From the NCBI RefSeq assembly GCF_011388195.1, contig NZ_CP049990.1, positions 310,001 to 374,000 on the forward strand: a stretch of DNA of 64,000 nucleotides. Reading direction: 5' to 3'. The notes beneath the pieces are model-generated. The model searched no databases. It was not told where the DNA came from and was given only the letters and a program-made list of their open reading frames with translations. A program made the position numbers and the translations under genes. Shown piece by piece: positions 37,219 to 46,858 of the stretch. Source of the stretch: Pusillimonas sp. DMV24BSW_D. Lineage in GTDB: Bacteria; Pseudomonadota; Gammaproteobacteria; Burkholderiales; Burkholderiaceae_B. Position 1 is the stretch's first letter. Each line of letters opens with the position of its first letter.

Positions 37219-38376
37219 ATGAAGAAGTTGAGAGGGGTACTGGGCACCAGCGCATTGCTATTTGCAAGTGTGGCCGGTGCGCAGGTGAAAGATATGCCGG
37301 GGGGTCCAAGGGTCAACCAGCTGAATCTGCCGGAAGGGGTTACCCAGATTGCCAACGATATTGTTTGGTTGCACTGGATGATGCTTATCATCTGTACGGT
37401 CATCTTCATTGGCGTATTCGGGGTCATGTTTTACTCCATTGTCCGCCACCGCAAGGCCGCCGGCTTCAAGCCTTCCAAGTTCCACGAGCACGTGGGTGTG
37501 GAAGTGGCCTGGACGGTCATCCCTTTCCTTATTGTGGTGGCCATGGCGCTGCCCGCCACCAAAACCGTGGTGGCCATGAAGGACACCTCCAGTGCCGACC
37601 TCACTGTTAAAGTTACCGGCTATCAATGGAAATGGGGTTACGAATACGTCGACGGCGCGGCTGAAGGGGTCAGCTTCCTTTCCAACCTAAGCACTCCCAT
37701 GGCGCAGCGCCTGGGCAAAGAGCCCCCCGGTGAGTTCTATCTTATGGAAGTCGACCAGCCGCTGGTTGTGCCGGTCGACAAAAAAGTACGTATTGTGCTA
37801 ACTGCCGGCGACGTCATCCACTCCTGGATGGTGCCCGAGTTAGGTGTGAAGCAAGACGCCATTCCCGGCTTCCTGCGCGACACCTGGTTCCGTGCCGAAA
37901 AAATTGGTACCTATCGCGGTCAGTGCGCAGAACTCTGTGGTAAAGACCACGCCTACATGCCCATTGTTGTCGATGTAGTCTCACAAGACGACTTCAACGC
38001 CTGGGCCCAAGAGCAGCAGAAAGCCTTGGCCAACGCAGCCGACGACCCAACCAAAGAGTGGACCAAAGAAGAACTCATGACACGTGGCGAGCAGGTTTAC
38101 GCTGCCAACTGCGTTGCATGCCACCAAGCCAACGGCAAGGGCACACCGGGCGCATTCCCTGCGCTCGACGGCTCACAAGTGGTTCTGGGCCCAATGAAAA
38201 CACAGCTTGAAACCGTGTTGAATGGGGTTCAGGGCACGGCCATGGCGGCCTTCCGCGACCAGCTTAACGATGTGGAAATTGCTGCTGTCAGCACCTACAT
38301 CCGCAACGCGTGGAGCAATGAAGGCAAAGGTGAAGACCCGGTTGTTCAACCCGCCGAAGTCACCGCCTTGCGCTAG
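37219..38376 (+). CDS. ctaC: Cytochrome c oxidase subunit II with cytochrome c domain
   Basis: Subunit II holds the CuA centre that accepts electrons from cytochrome c. The ATG at 37219 has a GAGG site and starts a signal peptide (KKLRGVLGTSALLFASVAGAQ); an upstream in-frame ATG is not needed. The 385-residue product has two membrane helices and the CuA ligands (HSWMVPELG, then GQCAELCGKDHAYM). A fused C-terminal cytochrome c domain carries CVACH near residue 300. This caa3-like fusion is usual in Burkholderiales. Confidence 0.95.
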   Translation: MKKLRGVLGTSALLFASVAGAQVKDMPGGPRVNQLNLPEGVTQIANDIVWLHWMMLIICTVIFIGVFGVMFYSIVRHRKAAGFKPSKFHEHVGVEVAWTVIPFLIVVAMALPATKTVVAMKDTSSADLTVKVTGYQWKWGYEYVDGAAEGVSFLSNLSTPMAQRLGKEPPGEFYLMEVDQPLVVPVDKKVRIVLTAGDVIHSWMVPELGVKQDAIPGFLRDTWFRAEKIGTYRGQCAELCGKDHAYMPIVVDVVSQDDFNAWAQEQQKALANAADDPTKEWTKEELMTRGEQVYAANCVACHQANGKGTPGAFPALDGSQVVLGPMKTQLETVLNGVQGTAMAAFRDQLNDVEIAAVSTYIRNAWSNEGKGEDPVVQPAEVTALR

Positions 38377-38468
38377 GCACAACGTTGTTAACGTAGTTTA
38401 TTCGCTAGTTTTTTCTACCGGGGTCGCGCTGGAACACACGGCCCCGGCAAAGTAGGAAGGAGTCCACC

Positions 38469-40061
38469 ATGAGCAGTATCACTGCCGATCACACCCACGG
38501 GCACGACGATCACGCCCATGGCGCCCCCAAGGGGTGGCGCCGTTGGTTGTTCGCCACCAACCACAAAGACATCGGGACGATGTACCTCATCTTCTCGTTC
38601 CTTATGCTGCTGGAAGGCGGCACCCTGGCTTTGCTGTTGCGTACCGAACTATTCGAACCCGGCCTGCAGTTTTTCCAGCCTGAATTGTTCAATCAGTTCA
38701 CCACCATGCACGGCATTATCATGGTGTTCGGCGCCATCATGCCGGCCTTCGTGGGCTTCGCCAACTGGATGATTCCGCTGCAAATCGGCGCCTCCGACAT
38801 GGCCTTTGCCCGCATGAACAACTTCAGCTTCTGGCTGTTGCCGGTCGGTGCCATTCTGTTCACGGCATCCTTCTTCGTCCCGGGCGGTGCCATGGCGGCG
38901 GGCTGGACCATGTACGCGCCGCTTACGCTGCAAATGGGCGCCGGCATGGACCTGGCCATTTTTGGTGTGCACATTCTGGGTGCTTCATCCATTATGGGCG
39001 CCATCAACATTATCGTCACCATTCTGAACATGCGCGCACCCGGCATGACGCTCATGAAAATGCCGCTGTTCTGCTGGACATGGCTCATTACGGCGTATCT
39101 GCTTATTGCCGTAATGCCCGTACTGGCCGCCGCCGTAACCATGCTGCTCACCGACCGCCACTTCGGTACCGCGTTCTTCAACGCTGCTGCTGGTGGTGAC
39201 CCTGTTCTGTATCAGCACGTATTCTGGTTCTTCGGTCACCCCGAGGTCTACATTATGATTCTGCCGGCCTTTGGCATCGTATCCGCCATCGTGCCTGCAT
39301 TCTCGCGCAAGCGTTTGTTCGGCTATGCCTCCATGGTGTATGCAACGGCCGCTATTGCCATTCTCTCCTTCTTGGTATGGGCGCACCATATGTTCACCAC
39401 CGGCATGCCGGTAACCGGACAGTTGTACTTCATGTACGCCACCATGCTTATTTCGGTGCCGACCGGCGTGAAGATCTTCAACTGGGTCGCCACCATGTGG
39501 CGCGGCTCCATGAGCTTTGAAACCCCCATGTTGTTCTCGATCGGCTTTATCTTCGTGTTCACCATCGGCGGCTTTACCGGCCTGATCCTGGCTGTGGCCC
39601 CCATTGATATCGCCGTGCACGATACCTACTATGTGGTGGCGCACTTCCATTACGTGTTGGTGGCCGGCTCGTTGTTCGCCCTGTTCGGCGGTGCGTACTA
39701 CTGGCTGCCCAAATGGACAGGCCGCATGTACGACGAGCGCCTGGCCAAGTGGCACTTCTGGTCAACCATGATTTCCTTTAACGTCACTTTCTTCCCCATG
39801 CACTTCCTGGGTCTGGCCGGCATGCCGCGTCGCTATGCCGACTACGCAGCACAGTTCACCGATTTCCACCAGGTGGCCACAATTGGCGCGTTCTGGTTCG
39901 GTCTGTCGCAGCTGATCTTCATTTATGTTGTGCTGAAGGCTTACTCAGGTCGCGGCGAACCCGCTCCCGCCAAGCCATGGGAAGGCGCTGAAGGCCTCGA
40001 GTGGACGGTGCCCTCACCTGCACCCTTCCACACATTCGAAACGCCACCAGAAGTGAAGTAA
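38469..40061 (+). CDS. ctaD: Cytochrome c oxidase subunit I
   Basis: This is the catalytic haem a/a3-CuB subunit in the inner membrane, 530 residues with about 12 helices. Key ligands are visible: HGIIMVF (haem a His), FFGHPEVYI (CuB His and cross-linked Tyr), WAHHMFT (CuB His pair) and [11 protein letters not shown] (haem ligands). An N-terminal His/Asp-rich stretch ([11 protein letters not shown]) could bind metal. It begins 92 bp after ctaC with a GGAAGGAG site. Confidence 0.97.
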   Translation: MSSITADHTHGHDDHAHGAPKGWRRWLFATNHKDIGTMYLIFSFLMLLEGGTLALLLRTELFEPGLQFFQPELFNQFTTMHGIIMVFGAIMPAFVGFANWMIPLQIGASDMAFARMNNFSFWLLPVGAILFTASFFVPGGAMAAGWTMYAPLTLQMGAGMDLAIFGVHILGASSIMGAINIIVTILNMRAPGMTLMKMPLFCWTWLITAYLLIAVMPVLAAAVTMLLTDRHFGTAFFNAAAGGDPVLYQHVFWFFGHPEVYIMILPAFGIVSAIVPAFSRKRLFGYASMVYATAAIAILSFLVWAHHMFTTGMPVTGQLYFMYATMLISVPTGVKIFNWVATMWRGSMSFETPMLFSIGFIFVFTIGGFTGLILAVAPIDIAVHDTYYVVAHFHYVLVAGSLFALFGGAYYWLPKWTGRMYDERLAKWHFWSTMISFNVTFFPMHFLGLAGMPRRYADYAAQFTDFHQVATIGAFWFGLSQLIFIYVVLKAYSGRGEPAPAKPWEGAEGLEWTVPSPAPFHTFETPPEVK

Positions 40062-40066
40062 CGTTT

Positions 40067-40171
40067 ATGACACCCGAACAACGCCGCCGCAATCGCATCA
40101 CCGGCCTTATCCTGGCAGTTATCGTATTTGCCATTATGGGGTGGGTGTTCTACCGCGGCGGTATCGGCTAA
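40067..40171 (+). CDS. Cytochrome oxidase small assembly protein (34 aa)
   Basis: The frame starts with MTPEQRRRNRITG and continues into one hydrophobic helix (LILAVIVFAIMGWVF), a tiny membrane protein commonly found directly after ctaD in Burkholderiales. It starts 6 bp after ctaD. It is too short to be found by length alone but is supported by position and composition. Confidence 0.8.
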   Translation: MTPEQRRRNRITGLILAVIVFAIMGWVFYRGGIG

Positions 40172-40180
40172 AGTAGGTTT

Positions 40181-40405
40181 ATGAGCAACGATCTGAAGGA
40201 ACTGTCCAAGCGCAAGCTCAATTTCTTCCAAACAGTGAAAGCCGTTTTGTGGGGATTTTTTGGGGTACGCAAGGGCAAAGGCTACAACGAGGACATTGAA
40301 CGCCTTAATCCGGTTCATTTAATCATTGCGGCCGTTATCGCCACCGTTATCTTCGTGGTAGGGCTGGTGCTAATAGCGCAATGGTTCGTTGCCCAAGCGG
40401 TTTAA
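40181..40405 (+). CDS. DUF2970 membrane protein
   Basis: This 74-residue protein has the DUF2970 pattern: an amphipathic N-terminus (LNFFQTVKAVLWGFFGVRKGKGYNEDIERLNPVHLI, read in parts) and one transmembrane helix. In related operons it follows ctaG. Here it follows the 34-residue gene by 9 bp, so ctaG is missing from its usual slot. Confidence 0.85.
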   Translation: MSNDLKELSKRKLNFFQTVKAVLWGFFGVRKGKGYNEDIERLNPVHLIIAAVIATVIFVVGLVLIAQWFVAQAV

Positions 40406-40443
40406 TGTATTTGTAAAATTTAAATAATTCGTAGGAGAACACC

Positions 40444-41319
40444 ATGAGTGCAGGTCACTCGGCCAACGGCAATCAGGCACCTTACTACTACGTGCCCGCC
40501 GACTCCGTGCATCCGGTGCGCGCCAGTATTGCTTTGTTATTCGTTTTGCTGGGCGCAGCCCTTTGGGTTAACAGTATTGCCGCCGGCCCCTGGTTGGTTC
40601 TGGTTGGCTTGCTGTTCCTGTTTTTCGTATTATGGGGCTGGTTTGGCGATGCCATCCGGGAATCTGAAACCGGTATGAACAGTGCCCGGGTCGACGTCTC
40701 CTATCGCTGGAGTATGGCCTGGTTCATTTTCTCGGAAGTGATGTTCTTCGCCGCGTTCTTCGGTTCGCTGTGGTATGTACGTGAAATCACCACTCCATGG
40801 TTGTCCGACATCGACCACCGCAACTTGTTGTGGCCGAACTTCTCGGGCACCTGGCCAAACCTCGGGCCGGCAGGCGTAGTGGAGGCGTTCCAAACGGTTG
40901 GTCCGTTCTGGCTGCCCACCATTAATACGGCCTTGCTGCTTACTTCGGGTTTGACACTGACCATTTCGCACCACGCACTGCGTGAAAACCACCGGGGCAA
41001 AACAGCGTTCTGGTTGGCAGCCACCATTATTCTGGGTTTTGTCTTCGTAGGCGTTCAAGCCTACGAATACATGCATGCTTATTCAGATTTGAACCTACGA
41101 TTTGACTCGGGCGCCTATGGTTCGCTGTTCTACATGCTTACCGGCTTCCACGGCTTCCACGTTATTCTGGGCGCCACGATGCTTACCGTGATTTTGTTCC
41201 GTTTACTTAAAGGGCACTTCACGGCAAACCACCATTTCGGCTTTGAAGGTGCCGCCTGGTACTGGCACTTCGTCGATGTCGTGTGGCTGGGCCTGTACCT
41301 GTTTGTGTACTGGTTCTAA
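40444..41319 (+). CDS. ctaE: Cytochrome c oxidase subunit III
   Basis: This 291-residue subunit has seven membrane helices and ends with WYWHFVDVVWLGLYLFVYWF-type sequence, the family signature (given in part). It has FHGFHVILG and the conserved E in FSEVMFF. It supports proton uptake stability of subunit I. A GTAGGAG site lies 7 bp upstream and a strong terminator follows. Confidence 0.95.
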   Translation: MSAGHSANGNQAPYYYVPADSVHPVRASIALLFVLLGAALWVNSIAAGPWLVLVGLLFLFFVLWGWFGDAIRESETGMNSARVDVSYRWSMAWFIFSEVMFFAAFFGSLWYVREITTPWLSDIDHRNLLWPNFSGTWPNLGPAGVVEAFQTVGPFWLPTINTALLLTSGLTLTISHHALRENHRGKTAFWLAATIILGFVFVGVQAYEYMHAYSDLNLRFDSGAYGSLFYMLTGFHGFHVILGATMLTVILFRLLKGHFTANHHFGFEGAAWYWHFVDVVWLGLYLFVYWF

Positions 41320-41356
41320 AAGTTGCCCAAGCGCCCGGCCATGCGCCGGGCACGTT

Positions 41357-41385
41357 AAAGCCGGTCGATATGACCGGCTTTTTTT
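41357..41385. terminator. Bidirectional terminator after ctaE
   Basis: AAAGCCGGTC (41357-41366) pairs perfectly with GACCGGCTTT (41372-41381) around five bases and is followed by more T. It ends ctaE and also lies just past the stop of the convergent DUF2909 gene. Confidence 0.85.
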
Positions 41386-41602
41386 ATGGCTGAACAGGCC
41401 GGAACGTAATACCGGTACTTTCAATCCAGCCTTGATGATGAGCCAGCAACACAAACAAGAACAACAGAATTGAAAGCCCAATTCTGACGGTTAAAGCGTT
41501 AACGGTTCGATTCGAGCCACCTTTGTCACGCATGAGGTAAATAAATGCCGACGCCAAGCTGGCCAAAATACCCAGAAACGCCAGAATCACAATTACGCGC
41601 AT
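41384..41602 (-). CDS. Twin transmembrane protein (DUF2909)
   Basis: This 72-residue protein has two hydrophobic helices (VIVILAFLGILASLASAFIYL and IGLSILLFLFVLLA, each given in part), the DUF2909 layout found beside ctaE and SURF1 genes. It is divergent from SURF1 with a 35-bp gap. No catalytic role is known to me. Confidence 0.8.
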   Translation of the reverse strand: MRVIVILAFLGILASLASAFIYLMRDKGGSNRTVNALTVRIGLSILLFLFVLLAHHQGWIESTGITFRPVQP

Positions 41603-41637
41603 GATCAGCTCCCCGAGAAACTATAATTATCGCAGAC

Positions 41638-42444
41638 ATGACGCAAGCAAATCTTCCTCTTCGCACCCTATCGGCACTTATTACCCTGGCCATTGTGGCC
41701 GCCGTGTGCTTTTCTCTTGGGCAATGGCAACTCGACCGCGCCGCCGAGCGCGAGGCGATTCTGGAACGAATAAATGCGGGTCGCGCCATGGCGCCACTAA
41801 CGCTGCGCGTACAAACCCCCGCGGCACAGCTTACGCCGTGGCGTCGTGTTCAGGCAACCGGCCAATGGCTTGATCAGTTCACCGTATTATTGGCCAACCG
41901 CAACCACGAAGGGCGACCAGGGTACTGGGTAGCGACGCCTTTGGAACTGGAACCGAACCAAGCCGTTATCGTTTTACGAGGCTGGATTCCTCGCCCCATC
42001 GGGGCTGGACAAACTTTGCCGGAACTAAGCGGCGCAGCAGGCACACAAACCATTGAAGGTGAGTTGCTAAGCCATATTCCACGGCTCTTTGAGCTCTGGT
42101 CTTTTGGCGCGGCCGACACCGAATCGCCTCTAGAACAAGCCAACTGGCAGGAACAGCATTCACCACCGGAATTGCAAAATTTATCGCTGCAAGACGCGCA
42201 GCGGGCAACCGGGCTAAAATTGCTTCCTGCCGTTGTGCAACAAACATCCGCCGACCGGCTTCCAAATGGAACACCGCTCGTTCAAGACTGGGCCGCCCCA
42301 CAAACCGACGCCGATAAAAATCGCGGTTACGCGCTGCAATGGTTTATTTTTGCGCTTATTGCCCTGGGCGCATGGCTGGTCGTTGCATGGCGCGCATGGC
42401 AACGCAGGCGCAACGTCGCATCACCTTCCCACTTCAAGGAATAA
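41638..42444 (+). CDS. SURF1-family cytochrome oxidase assembly protein
   Basis: SURF1 helps insert haem a into subunit I. The 268-residue protein has an N-terminal helix, the GQWQLDRAAERE motif, and the GYWVATPLEL and VLRGWIPR strands of the family. It ends with a second membrane helix. The ATG at 41638 follows the DUF2909 start closely, and the Sco-like gene begins 2 bp after its stop. Confidence 0.9.
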   Translation: MTQANLPLRTLSALITLAIVAAVCFSLGQWQLDRAAEREAILERINAGRAMAPLTLRVQTPAAQLTPWRRVQATGQWLDQFTVLLANRNHEGRPGYWVATPLELEPNQAVIVLRGWIPRPIGAGQTLPELSGAAGTQTIEGELLSHIPRLFELWSFGAADTESPLEQANWQEQHSPPELQNLSLQDAQRATGLKLLPAVVQQTSADRLPNGTPLVQDWAAPQTDADKNRGYALQWFIFALIALGAWLVVAWRAWQRRRNVASPSHFKE

Positions 42445-42446
42445 CT

Positions 42447-43118
42447 GTGGTCAGCAACACCTCTTCTCCGTCTCCGAATCCGCAGAAAAAACGTTCGATC
42501 CAACCTCTGATCTGGATCTTCGTACTCTGCATCGCACCGGTTGTCGCCGCGCTACTGGCCTATTACGTGCCGGCTCTGGGGCTGCGCCCCGATGAGGTCA
42601 CCAACTACGGGAAGCTGGTTCAGCCCCAGCGGCCCACGCCGCCCGCCAATGAGTTGAACCTCACCACCTTAGACGGCGAGTCGTTCGACTTGCAAAGTCT
42701 GCAAGGGCAATGGGTCTTGCTCACAGCCGACCAAGGCGCCTGCCCGGAATCCTGCGTGGAAAAACTGTTTATTTTGCGAAACTCGCATGCCAGCCAGGGT
42801 AAAAATGTTGATCGTGTCGTGCGTGTTTGGCTGATTACCGACGACACACCCGTGCCAAGCAAAGTCATGGAAGCGTATGGGTCAACCATCATGCTGCGCG
42901 CCCAGCCGGAACAACTCGCCCGGTTCCTGACCACCAATACAGTCGACAATGCAGACACGCTTAGTCAGGCGCAAGCGCTAACCCAGCCCATGTGGATCAT
43001 CGACCCGCTTGGCAACTTAATGCTTGAATTCCCGCCCGACAACGCGCCCCCCGAAGTGCGAGGCCCCGAAGTGCGCCAAGACCTCAGCAAGCTACTCTAT
43101 AACTCCAGAATTGGTTAG
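42447..43118 (+). CDS. Membrane-anchored Sco-like thioredoxin-fold protein
   Basis: The likely GTG start at 42447 (VVSNTSSPSP) has an AAGGA site 6 bp upstream; an earlier ATG lies inside SURF1. The 223-residue product has one N-terminal membrane helix and a periplasmic domain with CPESC, which resembles the CxxxC copper site of Sco proteins. The distal His of Sco is not evident, so a thiol-redox or structural role in oxidase assembly is as likely as copper transfer. It sits in the usual place between SURF1 and ctaA. Confidence 0.75.
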   Translation: MVSNTSSPSPNPQKKRSIQPLIWIFVLCIAPVVAALLAYYVPALGLRPDEVTNYGKLVQPQRPTPPANELNLTTLDGESFDLQSLQGQWVLLTADQGACPESCVEKLFILRNSHASQGKNVDRVVRVWLITDDTPVPSKVMEAYGSTIMLRAQPEQLARFLTTNTVDNADTLSQAQALTQPMWIIDPLGNLMLEFPPDNAPPEVRGPEVRQDLSKLLYNSRIG

Positions 43119-43122
43119 GCCG

Positions 43123-44136
43123 ATGTTGGAACGTATCAGAACACGCTATCGAAAGCTGGTTTTTTTTACCTGGTTCTTAACGCTCGACCTCATTATGTTC
43201 GGCGCCTTCGTGCGCTTAACCGATTCGGGCCTGGGCTGCCCCGACTGGCCGGGGTGCTACGGCAAAATCACCCCCATCGGCGCGGCCGATCATATCCGCC
43301 AAGCCTACGAGGCCATGCCGTATGGCCCGGTCAGCTTTCCCAAAGCCTGGATCGAGATGATCCACCGCTATGTCGGCGCTTTCCTGGGGCTGTTGATTAT
43401 TTTCATCGTCATCATGGCCTGGCGGCATCGCAAAACACTGGGGCACACACCGAAACTGGCCATCGCCACCTTGATTGCAGTATGTCTGCAGGGCGCGTTC
43501 GGCGCCTGGACAGTCACCCACAAGCTCATGCCGATTATCGTCACCGCACACTTGTTGGGCGGTATGCTGCTGTTGGCAATGATGACCTGGCTGGCCGCCC
43601 GTGAAAAACAGCATGAACGCATTTCCGTTGCCGCACTACGATGGCAACCTTGGATGCTGGCCGGCTTTGTGTTGCTATTCATCCAAATTGCTCTGGGCGG
43701 CTGGGTCAGCACCAATTACGCCGCACTGGCCTGCATGGACTTCCCCACCTGCAACGGTCAATGGGTGCCCGCCATGGATCTGCAAAACGGCTTTTCATTG
43801 ATCCGGGGCCTGGGCGAATTGCCCACCGGCGAAATGATTTCCCAGGAAGCCTTGGTGGGCATCCACTGGATTCACCGTAACTTCGCCTGGGTCGTATTCG
43901 CTTACATGGGGACGCTGGCCTGGCAAATGCGGGCCGAACCCGGCTTGCGCACGCCCGCCACATGGGTACTGGTTTTGCTATGCGCGCAATTGTTCACCGG
44001 CCTGACCACCATCTTCTTCGAATGGCCGCTGCTGATCGCCGTGCTGCATAACGGCGGGGCCGCAGGGCTTGTTTTAATGAGTACAACCTTACTGGTCCGC
44101 ATCGCCGGTGCGCGACCGACTACAATACAGGTATGA
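43123..44136 (+). CDS. ctaA: Haem A synthase
   Basis: CtaA oxidises the haem O methyl group to the formyl of haem A in the inner membrane. The ATG at 43123 ([10 protein letters not shown]) gives 337 residues with eight helices. Conserved features are [15 protein letters not shown], the paired haem-ligand His segments ([19 protein letters not shown]) and CMDFPTCNG with its paired Cys. It overlaps ctaB by 4 bp. Confidence 0.94.
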   Translation: MLERIRTRYRKLVFFTWFLTLDLIMFGAFVRLTDSGLGCPDWPGCYGKITPIGAADHIRQAYEAMPYGPVSFPKAWIEMIHRYVGAFLGLLIIFIVIMAWRHRKTLGHTPKLAIATLIAVCLQGAFGAWTVTHKLMPIIVTAHLLGGMLLLAMMTWLAAREKQHERISVAALRWQPWMLAGFVLLFIQIALGGWVSTNYAALACMDFPTCNGQWVPAMDLQNGFSLIRGLGELPTGEMISQEALVGIHWIHRNFAWVVFAYMGTLAWQMRAEPGLRTPATWVLVLLCAQLFTGLTTIFFEWPLLIAVLHNGGAAGLVLMSTTLLVRIAGARPTTIQV

Positions 44137-45023
44137 GTACCGCATCAATTCACTCTTCGAACCTGTGGCGCCAGTATTGGGTGCTAACCAAACCGCGTGT
44201 CACCCAGTTGGCGGTGTTCTGTGCCGTGATCGGCATGTTTCTGGCCAGCCCTGGTCTGCCGCCCTGGCAACCTGTGATTGCCGGTATTGTGGGCATCTGG
44301 CTTTTGGCAGCGGCCGCTTTCGCCATTAACTGCCTCATCGAGCAGGAGGTCGACGCCAAAATGCTGCGCACCGCGCGGCGCGCCACCGCGCAAGGCACCA
44401 TCACCAACACCCAGGTTTTAGTGCTGTCGGGCTTACTGGGCGGTGCCGGGATGCTGGTGCTGTACCACTGGGTTAACCCCCTGACCATGTGGCTCACCTT
44501 CGCCACATTTGTCGGGTACGCCATTATCTACACCATTATTCTTAAGCCGCTCACACCCCAGAATATTGTGATTGGGGGGCTTTCAGGTGCCATGCCTCCA
44601 GCCCTGGGTTGGGCGGCGGTCGCCAACTCGGTTCCCGCCGAAGCCTGGATTCTGGTGCTGATTATCTTTATCTGGACACCACCGCATTTCTGGGCACTGG
44701 CCTTATACCGTAATACCGATTACGCCCAATCGGGCCTGCCTATGCTGCCCGTTACCCACGGCCAGCAATTTACCCGTTTGCATATTTTTCTGTATAGCCT
44801 GGTGCTGTTCGCCTCAACGCTACTGCCCTTCATGGTGCGCATGAGCGGCCTGCTGTACCTGGCGTGTGCCTTTGTACTGAGCGGTCTTTTCGTGTGGTAC
44901 GCCTGGAAACTGTATAAAAATTATTCCGACGCTCTGGCACGCAAACTGTTCCGCTTTTCCATTTTGTATCTATCGCTCTTGTTCCTGGCCCTGCTGATCG
45001 ATCACTGGGTTCTGCTTATTTAA
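44133..45023 (+). CDS. ctaB: Protohaem IX farnesyltransferase
   Basis: CtaB adds the farnesyl chain to protohaem, giving haem O for CtaA. The 296-residue UbiA-type prenyltransferase has the first Asp-rich-like region ([18 protein letters not shown]) and [17 protein letters not shown] overlap with ctaA indicates coupled translation. About nine helices. Confidence 0.95.
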   Translation: MSTASIHSSNLWRQYWVLTKPRVTQLAVFCAVIGMFLASPGLPPWQPVIAGIVGIWLLAAAAFAINCLIEQEVDAKMLRTARRATAQGTITNTQVLVLSGLLGGAGMLVLYHWVNPLTMWLTFATFVGYAIIYTIILKPLTPQNIVIGGLSGAMPPALGWAAVANSVPAEAWILVLIIFIWTPPHFWALALYRNTDYAQSGLPMLPVTHGQQFTRLHIFLYSLVLFASTLLPFMVRMSGLLYLACAFVLSGLFVWYAWKLYKNYSDALARKLFRFSILYLSLLFLALLIDHWVLLI

Positions 45024-45060
45024 CGTGAAGCATCCCGTAGCCTGAAGTCCCATTCAACTT

Positions 45061-45663
45061 ATGTTCCTTCAACCATCAAAACGCCGCTTTCTGAAAGCCT
45101 GTGCCGCAGGAAGTATTGCATTGGCCCTGGCGGCGTGCGGCGAACAGAATACGACCACTTCATTTCACGGCTCCGACATCAGCGGCAGCGGCCTGGGCGC
45201 CGACCTGAACATGACCGACCACACCGGCCAAACCCGCACAATGGCCGACTTTAACGGCAAAGCCCTGCTGGTATTTTTCGGGTTCACCCATTGCCCCGAC
45301 GTTTGTCCCACCGCTATGGCGCAACTGGCGCAAACCATGCAGGTGCTGGGCGAAGACGCGAAAAACGTTCAAGTGGCTATGATCAGCGTCGACCCCGAGC
45401 GCGACACACCCGAACGCCTTGCCCAATACGTTAAAGCGTTCCACCCCGACTTCATCGGGCTCACCGGTACACCTGAACAGCTCAAGCAAACGGCCGGCTC
45501 TTTCCGTGCCTTCTACGGCAAGGTGGAACAAGGCGACGGCAACTACAGCATGGATCACAGCGCATCGTTCTACTTATTCGACAAAGAAGGCAACGCGCGT
45601 GTGCTAATTCGCCCCGATACCGGCCCGCAACAAATAGCAGACGACATTCAGGCGCTTCTTTAA
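45061..45663 (+). CDS. Sco-family copper chaperone lipoprotein
   Basis: Sco proteins deliver copper to the CuA site. The 200-residue protein has an N-terminal signal with lipobox LAAC (Cys near 26) after an RRFLKACAAG basic region. It has the copper motif CPDVCP and the conserved His in MDHSASFYLFD, so unlike the Sco-like protein upstream it has a full metal site. It is the last gene of the oxidase locus. Confidence 0.93.
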   Translation: MFLQPSKRRFLKACAAGSIALALAACGEQNTTTSFHGSDISGSGLGADLNMTDHTGQTRTMADFNGKALLVFFGFTHCPDVCPTAMAQLAQTMQVLGEDAKNVQVAMISVDPERDTPERLAQYVKAFHPDFIGLTGTPEQLKQTAGSFRAFYGKVEQGDGNYSMDHSASFYLFDKEGNARVLIRPDTGPQQIADDIQALL

Positions 45664-45671
45664 GGCAAAAA

Positions 45672-45698
45672 AAAGGCACCATGACTGGCGCCTTTAAA
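45672..45698 (+). terminator. Terminator after the sco gene
   Basis: AAAGGCACC pairs with GGCGCCTTT (one mismatch-type pair) around six bases, followed by a short A/T tract. Confidence 0.5.
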
Positions 45699-45801
45699 AC
45701 CCGCTTCATTTAGGGAGGGGATTGAGAGAAGCAGAAGCGGAAAAGGGGTTACCTGACAAAACGAGGTAAATGTCGGAGAACACCCCATGCCTGTTTAGTA
45801 C

Positions 45802-45836
45802 AAAGGGCAACGGATAAGTTCGACCCGTTGCCCTTT
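45802..45836 (-). terminator. Terminator of rpoH
   Basis: AAAGGGCAACGG pairs perfectly with CCGTTGCCCTTT around eleven bases, just beyond the rpoH stop. The ends are A/T-rich on both strands, so it may act in both directions. Confidence 0.8.
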
Positions 45837-45870
45837 AAAGTTGTATGAAATTGTAAATAGCGCGAAACGC

Positions 45871-46755
45871 TTAATGTGCCAGCGCCACCTTCAGCTTTTT
45901 GAATGCCGCCGCCTCGATCTGGCGTACACGTTCTGCGGAAATACCGTACTCGTCAGCCAGTTCATGCAAGGTTGCACCGCCTTCATCGCGCAACCAGCGC
46001 GACTCAACAATATGGCGTGAACGGGCATCAAGGCCTTCCAGCGCCTCGGCCAGTGCAGGACCTTGCAAAGTGTCATGCGCCCGGCGTTCAAGCACTTGGG
46101 AAGGCTCTTGCCGGCCGTCGTCGGACAGGTACGAAACCGGCGCGTAGGCGTCTTCATCGTCGGCCGGCGCTTCCAGCGCCATTTCACGCCCTGAAAGCCG
46201 AACCTCCATTTCACTGACATCTTCCGGCCTCACATTCAGTTCCTGTGCAATGTCAGCCACCTGGGAAGGGTCAAGCGTTTGGCCGTCGGGCCGCATTCTA
46301 CGCAAATTGAAAAACAACTTGCGTTGCGCCTTAGTGGTAGCCACTTTCACCATGCGCCAATTGCGCACAATGTACTCATGAATTTCAGCTTTAATCCAGT
46401 GAACGGCAAACGAAACAAGGCGAACACCACGCTCAGGGTCGAACCGTTTAACCGCTTTCATGAGCCCAATATTGCCTTCCTGAATGAGATCGGCATGGGC
46501 CAGGCCATAACCCAGATACTGGCGCGAGATGGAAACCACCAAACGCAGATGCGACAAAATAAGCTGGCGCGCCGCGTCGAGATCTTCGTGATCGCGCAGG
46601 CGTTTGCCAAGCTCGGTTTCCTGTACCTGCGTAAGCACCGGCAGGCGGTTCACCGCGGCGATATAGGCTTCTATGGTACCTAGCGCGCCGGGATTTGAAA
46701 TGGCCGCCATTAACGTGTTTTGCGTAGGCGCCAAAGCTTGCGATTGTGTCGTCAT
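45871..46755 (-). CDS. rpoH: Heat-shock sigma factor RpoH (sigma-32)
   Basis: RpoH directs RNA polymerase to heat-shock promoters. The 294-residue protein has sigma region 2 (LRLVVSISRQYLGYGLAHADLIQEGNIGLMKAV, read in parts), the RpoH box (QRKLFFNLR near 145) that distinguishes sigma-32 from RpoD, and region 4 (LHELADEYGISAERVRQIE). A perfect CIRCE operator lies 77 bp upstream, so the repressor HrcA very likely controls it. Confidence 0.96.
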   Translation of the reverse strand: MTTQSQALAPTQNTLMAAISNPGALGTIEAYIAAVNRLPVLTQVQETELGKRLRDHEDLDAARQLILSHLRLVVSISRQYLGYGLAHADLIQEGNIGLMKAVKRFDPERGVRLVSFAVHWIKAEIHEYIVRNWRMVKVATTKAQRKLFFNLRRMRPDGQTLDPSQVADIAQELNVRPEDVSEMEVRLSGREMALEAPADDEDAYAPVSYLSDDGRQEPSQVLERRAHDTLQGPALAEALEGLDARSRHIVESRWLRDEGGATLHELADEYGISAERVRQIEAAAFKKLKVALAH

Positions 46756-46831
46756 GTGTCTTGCAATCCTGGTTGGGAAAGTAATAAAACCGTTATACAG
46801 CCTTAAGTTAAGCTACTTTCTACTACATATA

Positions 46832-46858
46832 TTAGCACTCATTGAGCTAGAGTGCTAA
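46832..46858 (-). promoter_or_regulatory. Perfect CIRCE element (HrcA operator) upstream of rpoH
   Basis: TTAGCACTC (46832-46840), nine bases, then GAGTGCTAA (46850-46858): an exact match to the CIRCE consensus TTAGCACTC-N9-GAGTGCTAA. It links sigma-32 synthesis to the HrcA-GroEL circuit. CIRCE before rpoH has been reported in betaproteobacteria. Confidence 0.93.

Noticed and set aside
38649-39755. Long reading frames opposite ctaD
   Set aside because: They are antisense shadows of a strongly conserved membrane protein gene.
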